From Candidatus Latescibacterota bacterium (GTDB lineage: Bacteria > Latescibacterota > UBA2968 > GCA-2709665): 5,256 bases of DNA. Shown here one piece after another: positions 1 to 5,256 of the stretch (position 1 is its first letter; every line of letters begins with the position of its first letter). The notes under the pieces are model-generated. The model made no database searches. It worked only from the letters and a program-made list of their open reading frames with translations, and was not told the DNA's origin. The stretch spans positions 1-5,256 of the forward strand of contig JASLMQ010000141.1 in NCBI GenBank assembly GCA_030746455.1, in the 5' to 3' direction. A program made the translations under genes and the position numbers.

Positions 1-103
1 CCGCCTGCCAATAGGATGGGACCGGCTTCGCGATCCTGTTCTCTCCGCCACCGGACTGACACTCACACGCAGAGCCTTCCTCGCCATCTTTTGAAGACTC
101 CAT
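1..103 (-). CDS. Possible start of a further downstream gene (partial)
   Basis: After the TIM-barrel gene a minus-strand frame opens with ATG at 103 and stays open to the left edge, giving about 34 residues that begin MESSKDGEEG and continue to RIAKPVPSYWQA. A second open frame starts with ATG at 87 (MARKALRVSV), with GGAG 10 bases upstream, and is also open to the edge. The first reads more like a natural charged N-terminus but lacks a good ribosome binding site; the second has the better site but an Arg/Ser-rich, less protein-like sequence. Either would lie in the same direction as the operon. The stretch is too short to recognise a family, and it may be non-coding. Confidence 0.25.
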   Translation of the reverse strand, partial: MESSKDGEEGSACECQSGGGENRIAKPVPSYWQA

Positions 104-126
104 CAAAACCACAAAACGGGCCTTTA

Positions 127-930
127 TCAACGGGCTGCTAAGCCCGCCTCCTTACGCCGCTCAACCATCCCCGCGAACCGCGTCCCCGTCTCGAACACGT
201 GCGCGAGGAACTCGGCCTCGTCCTCGATGCCCGAGTTCTTCATCACGACCTCCATACTCACGCACTTCTCGTAGGACGAGGTCGCAATGATGCCGGCCAT
301 CCGGTCCCAGTCGACCGTCCCCATGAACAGAGGCTGGTGAAGATCTCCCGACGCATCGTTGTCGTTCATGTGCAGCGAGATCAGCCTGCCCTTGCACGTC
401 TCCAGGTTGCCCAGCCCATCCCCTGCCGAGTTTCCGTGCCCCGAATCATAGCACACCCCCAGGAACTCCGGCCCATACTCAGACAGGAGCTGCCGGATCA
501 CGCCGAAGTCCCCGTTCTCCACTGCGATCCTGACCCCACGATCAACCACGTAGGGTTGCAGGTCGTCCAGCGACCTTCGCAGGGGATCACACATGGGGTC
601 TTTCGGGATATGCATGATGATCACCCCGCCGCCCAGCCGCGAGGTCATATCGATCCGGTTCTTCACCAGCTCCACGCCCGACAGCCTTTCGTACTCCTCG
701 TCAGAGTACCAGTTCTTCTCGGGCCCCACAGAGGCGTGGAGATCGAGCAGTTGCAGACCGAACTCCGTCAGCCATCGCTGGATCTGGTCGATCTCCCACT
801 TCGAGTAGAGGAAATCCGTATTCCATTGATGACACCAGTGAAGGTGCGTGAACCCCGCGTCGGCGATCCGCCGCAGGTAGGGCGAAGGGTCGCCAATGCT
901 CGTGGAATAGTCGGTCGTGATCGAAAGCAT
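127..930 (-). CDS. Sugar phosphate isomerase/epimerase-like protein (xylose isomerase-like TIM barrel)
   Basis: This 267-residue protein has the length and pattern of the AP endonuclease 2/xylose isomerase-like TIM-barrel superfamily, which uses a divalent metal to isomerise or epimerise sugars and related polyols in the cytoplasm. The opening 'SPYLRRIADAGFTHLHW' (16-32) is the usual first barrel unit. Likely metal or active-site residues are Glu138 in IAVEN, Asp162 and His165 in CYDSGHG, His187 in SLHMND and Glu227 in SMEVV; His65 (LDLHAS) and His107 (MHIP) lie at further strand ends. The frame is open upstream to 1281, but that part overlaps the nitrilase-family gene and has no family resemblance. 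The ATG at 930 is chosen because GGGAG lies 5 bases before it and the first barrel strand follows. It starts 47 bases after the nitrilase-family stop and is probably co-transcribed. The exact substrate is unknown; a hydroxypyruvate isomerase, tagatose/psicose 3-epimerase or inosose dehydratase-type activity is possible. Confidence 0.92.
   Translation of the reverse strand: MLSITTDYSTSIGDPSPYLRRIADAGFTHLHWCHQWNTDFLYSKWEIDQIQRWLTEFGLQLLDLHASVGPEKNWYSDEEYERLSGVELVKNRIDMTSRLGGGVIIMHIPKDPMCDPLRRSLDDLQPYVVDRGVRIAVENGDFGVIRQLLSEYGPEFLGVCYDSGHGNSAGDGLGNLETCKGRLISLHMNDNDASGDLHQPLFMGTVDWDRMAGIIATSSYEKCVSMEVVMKNSGIEDEAEFLAHVFETGTRFAGMVERRKEAGLAAR
131..146 (-). other. Small hairpin at the 3' end of the TIM-barrel gene
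   Basis: On the minus strand CGGGCT-TAGC-AGCCCG forms a 6-base-pair GC-rich stem with a 4-base loop, overlapping the last codons of the gene. It is followed by TTGATAAAGG and only later by short T runs (GTTTTG, GGTTTTG), so it is not a standard intrinsic terminator. It may slow RNA decay from the 3' side, contribute weakly to termination, or be a chance result of the coding sequence. Confidence 0.3.
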
Positions 931-935
931 GCACA

Positions 936-940
936 CTCCC
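936..940 (-). promoter_or_regulatory. Ribosome binding site of the TIM-barrel gene
   Basis: GGGAG lies 5 bases before the ATG at 930. It decides the start inside a much longer open frame and is identical in sequence and spacing to the site in front of the nitrilase-family gene. Confidence 0.75.
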
Positions 941-977
941 GTGTAACCTAATGGACGGTGACCATCAGATCCGCGCA

Positions 978-1910
978 CTAGGACGCATCCGAATCCGTTC
1001 GCGCCGGCACCATATTCTCCTTCCCCTTCGACAGCTCCCCGTAGTACCTGGAATACAGATCGGCGCGGTGCTGCCGCCGGATGCTCTCTCCGTGGTCGCC
1101 ATCGGGACACCAGCTGGTCCACCGGCGCTCCTCCAGGTCCAGCGTCGCCGTGGCGTGGCCCTCCCGATAGCCCGTCTCGGCCAGCGTGTACCCGTTGTAG
1201 TCGCAGATCGTCGCGCGGCTTTCCCGGTGCTGCCACGAAAGGTGGCGGTCCTGCAGGAAGGTCGAAGTCACGAGATAGCACGACGCATCGTGCGCCCGGG
1301 TGCGCAGCATCTCCGACCGGATCGTCTCCGTCGGACCCGCGGCCTGTGTAGGATGCAGCAACACATCCGCGCCCTGGAGCGCATAGACCTGGCAGATCTC
1401 GGGGAACGCCTGGTCGTTGCAGATGAAGGTCCCGTATCGGACCCCCTCGATTTCCACCACATCGAGGTCATCTCCCGGAGTGATTCCACTGCCCTCGTAC
1501 TCACCGACCGTCAGCTGCACCTTCCGGTAGCGGCCCACGATGTCGCCCTGTCGGCCGAAGAACGTCGCCTGGTTGAAGTACCTGCCACCCTCACGGATGA
1601 GGTGGTTCGACACCACGATGATGGCGTGCTCAGAGGCGAACTCGCTTAGCCGCGTCGAGAACGGCCCGTCCTCCTCCTCGGCGGACGCCAGCATGGCGGC
1701 CCGCCTCTGATCGGGATCCTCGATCTGCTTGATCTCGGCCGATTCACGCGTGCCCATGGTTTCGTACAGCTCGGGTAACAGGATCAGGTCCGGCCCGTCT
1801 TCGGCCGCGTCTGCCAGGTACCGCAGCGCCTGGTCGAACCGATCGGCCCGGGTCTTCGTCCCGTTGCCGAGGAGGAATGAGATCGTCGATATCCTGACCT
1901 TGCGAGACAT
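978..1910 (-). CDS. Carbon-nitrogen hydrolase, nitrilase superfamily (N-carbamoylase-like)
   Basis: This 310-residue protein has the length and motifs of a single-domain nitrilase-superfamily amidohydrolase, a cytoplasmic enzyme that cleaves non-peptide C-N bonds through a thioester intermediate. The triad is complete: Glu47 in LLPELYE, Lys130 in GRYRKVQL and Cys164 in FICNDQAFPE; Glu137 is a likely fourth helper residue. The protein begins directly with the first beta strand (VRISTISF), which favours this ATG, and GGGAG lies 5 bases upstream. The ICND motif around the nucleophile resembles that of D-N-carbamoylase (ICNDRRWPE), but the two Arg residues that bind the substrate carboxylate there are Gln167-Ala168 here, so the substrate probably differs. 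Beta-ureidopropionase-like or another amidase activity is possible. An upstream in-frame GTG at 1952 would add 14 residues and overlap the stop of the preceding gene (GTGA). The family call is very secure; the substrate is unknown. Confidence 0.93.
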   Translation of the reverse strand: MSRKVRISTISFLLGNGTKTRADRFDQALRYLADAAEDGPDLILLPELYETMGTRESAEIKQIEDPDQRRAAMLASAEEEDGPFSTRLSEFASEHAIIVVSNHLIREGGRYFNQATFFGRQGDIVGRYRKVQLTVGEYEGSGITPGDDLDVVEIEGVRYGTFICNDQAFPEICQVYALQGADVLLHPTQAAGPTETIRSEMLRTRAHDASCYLVTSTFLQDRHLSWQHRESRATICDYNGYTLAETGYREGHATATLDLEERRWTSWCPDGDHGESIRRQHRADLYSRYYGELSKGKENMVPARTDSDAS

Positions 1911-1915
1911 GATCA

Positions 1916-1920
1916 CTCCC
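1916..1920 (-). promoter_or_regulatory. Ribosome binding site of the nitrilase-family gene
   Basis: GGGAG lies 5 bases before the ATG at 1910. It decides in favour of this start over the GTG at 1952. The sequence and spacing match those of the next gene in the cluster. Confidence 0.75.
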
Positions 1921-1933
1921 TTCGTGGCAGTTG

Positions 1934-1945
1934 GGACTGCAGTCC
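1934..1945. repeat. 12-base perfect palindrome in the intergenic gap
   Basis: GGACTGCAGTCC reads the same on both strands and sits in the 38-base gap between the lyase-like gene and the nitrilase-family gene, 13 bases upstream of the latter's ribosome binding site. It could be a protein-binding half-site pair or a chance palindrome. One such 12-base palindrome is expected by chance in a window of this size, and without a loop it would not form a stable hairpin. No function can be assigned. Confidence 0.35.
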
Positions 1946-1948
1946 ATC

Positions 1949-3157
1949 TCACTCGGGAAGCTCCAGTGCAACAACGGTGCCTGCATGCATTCCAGCCAGC
2001 AGCAGCGGCTGGTGAGGGTCCCCGGCGACGAGTATTCGCACTTCGCCCTCGGCCTGCGCGGTCCGGACGACAGCGCCATGTGGATCAACAAGACAGATCC
2101 TGCCATCGGTCAGCCCAACGGCGACGCACCCGGCGACGTGGGTCACCGCCGTCACGGTGTCGGAGAAGCGCCTGGACCAGACCAGCCGCCCGTTGGCGGC
2201 GAAGCAGTGCGTCCAGCCGTTCTCCAGGCCGATCGCAACGGTCATGCCGGATTCGTCGTCCAGCGCACTAACACTCATGTCACGCACAAAACGGCCCTTG
2301 AGCTCCTGGACGATCCGAGGCGCCGCCGGGCCAAAGCTGTGCATCCACAGGCACTGTGAGCCATCGGTGTTGTATGCGCGGAGATCATTCCAGTGTCCGC
2401 CGCGGGCCACGATCACTTCCTGAGCGCCATCGCCGTCGAGATCCGCCACGCGCAGTGCGGCAACGCCTCGCTGCAGTGTGGCCCCCATCTCTGTGGCACC
2501 GGGAGGCACAGGGAGCTGGTAGTTCCAGCGCCCCTCCTCGGCCTTCTGGATCTTCAAGTCCGGTCCGACCACGAGAAGGTGATCCAAGCCGGTATAGAAG
2601 TTGCCGATCAGCGCCCGTTGCTCACCGTCGAGAGACAGCAGCTCGAGCTGACCGACTTCACCCCAGCGGACGGGGACCCGTTCGATTAGCGTCCCGTCGA
2701 GCGTCCACGATTCGAAGGTCGCCGGCCGCCCAACGAGGATCTGAGGAGTGCCTGAACCTGACAGGTCGCCAACAAGAAGACTTCGGATGCCCGTGATGCG
2801 TCTCGGATCGGTGTACCATGACGCATCCCATCGGTTCGGACCTGTCATGTGGCCCTGCCAGACCTCGGACTCAGCCGACCAGAGCAGTCGTCCGTCAGCG
2901 GCGAAGGCGCGAAGCTGGTTGTCACATCCACCGGTCACCGCGGCCAATCCACCATCGATGGCAGGATCCGCCGAGAACGCCATCGCATCGGCGGGAACCG
3001 GCAGCTCGAGCGTCCACCGCATTCTGCCATCAAGACCCAGGCAGTAATGCGCGGCGCCCTCGGTGGAGATCCAGAGCTCGTCGCCAGAGGGCGTTGGCTT
3101 CATCAGGCGTACCGGGGAGGAGAGTTGCTCCGCCCACGACGGCGTCCAGTTGGGACT
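1949..3157 (-). other. C-terminal beta-propeller domain of the large protein
   Basis: Residues about 700-1101 contain roughly seven or eight blade-like repeats. Each has strands followed by a turn such as LDGRMRW (741-747), AADGRLLW (785-792), TLDGTLIERV (851-860), NTDGSQCLW (962-970), ANGRLVW (1020-1026) or DPHGAVV (1057-1063). These resemble PQQ-type propeller repeats. Two FG-GAP-like loops interrupt them: an intact one at 938-946 and a degenerate one at 830-838 (DLSGSGTPQ). The blades have no visible cofactor-binding signature, so a binding or scaffold role is more likely than a PQQ dehydrogenase. Blade number and exact borders are estimates by eye. Confidence 0.7.
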
Positions 3158-5256
3158 GGCCCTCTCCGTCACCACTGTCGCCGGATGAGCGTGATCCGCC
3201 TCCACCCCCTCCAGGATCCTGTCCAGCATCTCTCGGAACCCGGGATCCGCCCCGGTGATACGGTGCCTCCCGGCGGACAGCCGACTCAGCCTGCCATCCG
3301 TCGCCACACCGTCAACCACAGGCATCGCGTTCTGTGTGAGGGCCAGCTCAAGGTTCACTGGCTCCCCGGCCTCGACAGTGATCGCCGCTTCGTCGTAATT
3401 CCACGCCAGCTCTATCGGCTTGTCCGTACGGAAGAGCGAGATATCGCCCGCGCGCACCTCCTGGCCGGCGTGCACGAACAAGCGGCCTGACGAAAAGTAG
3501 GTGACACTCGCGTCGAAGCTCAGCCCCTGGACTTTGCAAGAACCTGTGACAAGCACCGCCCGCATTTTGCCGCTTACAAGCGTGGCATAGTCCGACAGCG
3601 GATCGAGGCGGTAGGCGTATCTTCCAGGTGCATCATCGGCATAGACCGCGTTCACGATCGCCATCCGATCGCCGGACTCCAGCTCCACGTTCAGATGCTG
3701 GTTGAGGATATGATCGTCGCGCAGCAGGTCATCGATCAGCGATGCCAGAGATCTCTCGTGCTGAAGCGGTCCGGGTCCATTGGTCAACCGCGCGGACTGC
3801 GCAGTGACGAGTGTGATGGGATTCTCGCCTTCGCTCTGCGCCCACCGGAGATCGACCTCACTCGGGTGCAACGGATCGACCGGCTCCCACTGGCAGGCGA
3901 TCTCGAATTCTCCTCCCTCCCGCGCGGTAAGGACGTCGAATACAAGCGTCAGGCATTCATCCACCCAGAGGATATCACGTTGCCAGCCGCTGTACGCATA
4001 GTCCGGCACGGTTGCACGCACGAAAGCCATCTTCTCGCCGGAGAACGCGCCATCCAACTGTGAGGCCATGGCCACATGATTCTCGCTCATACCGTCTCGC
4101 AGGACAGAAACCTGGTTACCGGGGCCCGATAGCAACTCACGGCCCCCGCTGCGCAGGTAGGTCAGCGCCGAAACGTGATGCGGATTTCGCCTTCGGCCGT
4201 CGAAGCCGTCCAGCATCAGGAAGCCATCGTCGGGCTCGAGTCCGGATCGGTAGGTGATGTACTGGAAACCCTCACTCGGGTCGAATCCGATCCCCGCCGC
4301 CCCCGCATCCGACCCACTCAGTGGCACAACCGACACTCGACCCACCAGATCGGCCGGTGGGGCCGCCTCGAGCTCAGGGGCTGGCCACCAGGACTGACCG
4401 ATGCGGAACACATCGTAGTCGTAGTCCGCCTGCCGCGCCATGTAGGTGTACCGCCCGTCCCGGAGCAGCCAGGCTGCCCTGTGCATCAGGTTCAGGCCCT
4501 GCGCCTCGATCGCCGGCTCGTGGGGTCTGCCAGACCAGATCGCCGGGAACGTTTCCAGCGCCATCCGGGCCGCCCCGCTGTCGATCCACGGCTGGGGATC
4601 GCTGATCATGAAGTAGATTAGTACGGGATGGAGGCTCGTGTTGATCCACGGAAGCAGGTCGCCTTCGCCCCAGGACGTGGGATGCTCCATCCACCAGACG
4701 AAGTTGTCGCGGACTCGCTCCAGGAGTTGGCTCCACCGGTCCGAAGGGTAGTACGTGCTGAAGTACCGAGCCGCCGCATAGGCCGTCAATCCTGCGTACG
4801 CGCCGTGACGGCTGTGGCCGATCCCATAGTCTGTGACAAGCTCGCAGTTCCAGCGCAGATCGTTGGTGATCCTCAGCCGCTGCTCGTCGGTCAGCAACGG
4901 GCTCTCCTCGATCAGATCCCACAACAGCGGCATCCGATGGGCCGTGTAGTGGTGAGCCATGGCGATCGGGTGGGAAAGGTCGTACTCGCCCGTCTCCGAC
5001 CTCTCGACATAGAGCGTTCGAACCTGATCGGGCAGGTCGTCGAGATCCGGGATTGCCAGGCGCAGGAACTCGCGCAGGTACTTGTCCTCCCCGGTCATGT
5101 AGTAGAGCGCAGCCTGGGTGCTAAAAGGGTTCCATCCGCTGTAGCTCAGCGGGTTGCGGCCAATTCTCACGCCATCATCGTTGAAACGGGCGCTGTCACT
5201 CCACGCGAAGATCCTGTTCTGTGCGACATCCCCCGGCTCTGGAGGCTCGGGCACAT
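1949..5256 (-). CDS. Heparinase II/III-like lyase fused to a C-terminal PQQ/FG-GAP beta-propeller (5' end missing)
   Basis: The frame stays open to the right edge. The first possible start (GTG at 5254) is probably an internal Val, so the true start and any signal peptide are outside; residues below count from that GTG. Residues about 1-300 are helical and rich in Trp and Tyr, as in (alpha/alpha) toroids of polysaccharide lyases, with YSGWNPFSTQAAL at 38-50 and GHSRHGAYAGL at 146-156. Residues about 300-690 are beta-rich and include a heparinase II/III-like strand pair around NPHHVSALTYL (357-367) and GGRELLSGPG (370-379). A linker at about 670-710 leads to repeated propeller blades with 'DGR..W' motifs (AADGRLLW 785-792, ANGRLVW 1020-1026) and an FG-GAP loop (DLDGDGAQE 938-946). 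The expected role is beta-elimination on a uronate-containing glycan, probably outside the cytoplasm. The fold-level call is fairly good; activity and substrate are inferred. It ends 38 bases before the nitrilase gene and is probably the upstream gene of the operon. A catalytically inactive glycan-binding protein is the alternative. Confidence 0.8.
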   Translation of the reverse strand, partial: VPEPPEPGDVAQNRIFAWSDSARFNDDGVRIGRNPLSYSGWNPFSTQAALYYMTGEDKYLREFLRLAIPDLDDLPDQVRTLYVERSETGEYDLSHPIAMAHHYTAHRMPLLWDLIEESPLLTDEQRLRITNDLRWNCELVTDYGIGHSRHGAYAGLTAYAAARYFSTYYPSDRWSQLLERVRDNFVWWMEHPTSWGEGDLLPWINTSLHPVLIYFMISDPQPWIDSGAARMALETFPAIWSGRPHEPAIEAQGLNLMHRAAWLLRDGRYTYMARQADYDYDVFRIGQSWWPAPELEAAPPADLVGRVSVVPLSGSDAGAAGIGFDPSEGFQYITYRSGLEPDDGFLMLDGFDGRRRNPHHVSALTYLRSGGRELLSGPGNQVSVLRDGMSENHVAMASQLDGAFSGEKMAFVRATVPDYAYSGWQRDILWVDECLTLVFDVLTAREGGEFEIACQWEPVDPLHPSEVDLRWAQSEGENPITLVTAQSARLTNGPGPLQHERSLASLIDDLLRDDHILNQHLNVELESGDRMAIVNAVYADDAPGRYAYRLDPLSDYATLVSGKMRAVLVTGSCKVQGLSFDASVTYFSSGRLFVHAGQEVRAGDISLFRTDKPIELAWNYDEAAITVEAGEPVNLELALTQNAMPVVDGVATDGRLSRLSAGRHRITGADPGFREMLDRILEGVEADHAHPATVVTERASPNWTPSWAEQLSSPVRLMKPTPSGDELWISTEGAAHYCLGLDGRMRWTLELPVPADAMAFSADPAIDGGLAAVTGGCDNQLRAFAADGRLLWSAESEVWQGHMTGPNRWDASWYTDPRRITGIRSLLVGDLSGSGTPQILVGRPATFESWTLDGTLIERVPVRWGEVGQLELLSLDGEQRALIGNFYTGLDHLLVVGPDLKIQKAEEGRWNYQLPVPPGATEMGATLQRGVAALRVADLDGDGAQEVIVARGGHWNDLRAYNTDGSQCLWMHSFGPAAPRIVQELKGRFVRDMSVSALDDESGMTVAIGLENGWTHCFAANGRLVWSRRFSDTVTAVTHVAGCVAVGLTDGRICLVDPHGAVVRTAQAEGEVRILVAGDPHQPLLLAGMHAGTVVALELPE
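2417..2443 (-). other. FG-GAP/VCBS-type calcium-binding loop
   Basis: This stretch encodes DLDGDGAQE (residues 938-946 of the large protein), matching the DxDxDG...(D/E) calcium loop of FG-GAP/VCBS repeats. It is followed by a hydrophobic strand (VIVA). Asp938, Asp940, Asp942 and Glu946 are the likely ligands. Such loops are typical of exported or surface propellers, which supports an extracytoplasmic location. Confidence 0.75.

Noticed and set aside
199..951. 250-codon open frame on the plus strand
   Set aside because: It lies opposite the TIM-barrel gene; its His/Arg/Pro/Val-rich translation matches no family and is the usual shadow of a GC-rich gene.
931..1281. Upstream extension of the TIM-barrel frame by 117 codons
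   Set aside because: It overlaps the nitrilase-family gene in another frame, has a low-complexity Arg/Gly/Pro-rich translation and lacks family similarity. The ATG at 930 has a good ribosome binding site and starts at the first barrel strand.
951..1649. 232-codon open frame on the plus strand
   Set aside because: It is antisense to the nitrilase-family gene, whose intact catalytic triad shows which strand is real; the translation is Arg/Val/Leu-rich without recognisable motifs.
1911..1952. GTG at 1952 as start of the nitrilase-family gene
   Set aside because: It gives a GTGA overlap with the upstream stop, which is attractive for coupling, but the added 14 residues precede the first family strand and the ATG at 1910 has the better-placed ribosome binding site. 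It stays a minor alternative.
4374..4922. 182-codon minus-strand frame inside the large gene
   Set aside because: It overlaps the toroid region in another frame and its translation is Arg/Gly/Pro-rich; the main frame has clear lyase-like motifs there.
5252..5254. GTG near the right edge as the true start of the large gene
   Set aside because: It is only the first possible start before the sequence ends. The protein would begin abruptly without a signal peptide and without the first toroid helices, so an internal Val in a gene cut by the window edge is more likely.

Overview
The window carries one leftward (minus-strand) gene cluster that fills it almost end to end, in GC-rich DNA with tight spacing and no mobile element, RNA gene or CRISPR array. 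In transcription order it holds: (1) the 3' part of a very large CDS, 1101 residues visible and cut by the right edge of the window; its N-terminal two thirds look like a heparinase II/III-type (alpha/alpha toroid plus beta-sandwich) polysaccharide lyase, and its C-terminal third is a PQQ-like/FG-GAP beta-propeller; (2) a 310-residue carbon-nitrogen hydrolase of the nitrilase superfamily with an intact Glu-Lys-Cys triad; (3) a 267-residue sugar-phosphate isomerase/epimerase-like (xylose isomerase-like) TIM-barrel protein. A possible start of a fourth gene in the same direction lies at the left edge.

The genes are separated by only 38 and 47 bases. The two downstream genes have the same ribosome-binding arrangement (GGGAG, 5-base spacer, ATG), so they are very probably one operon. 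No promoter is visible: it should lie to the right of the window. No convincing terminator is visible on the left.

Best reading of the biology (inference): a carbohydrate-use or uronate-processing module. The lyase-like protein would act on an acidic polysaccharide or related glycan, the TIM-barrel protein would isomerise or epimerise a released sugar, and the nitrilase-family enzyme would cleave an amide, carbamoyl or ureido group on a linked compound. The actual substrate cannot be read from the sequence.

The organism cannot be named. GC-rich coding, Shine-Dalgarno sequences and the combination of heparinase-like, propeller, nitrilase and xylose isomerase-like genes point to a free-living bacterium of the kind seen in environmental genomes (for example Latescibacterota, Poribacteria or Planctomycetes/Verrucomicrobia-type lineages). 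This is a weak guess from gene content only.
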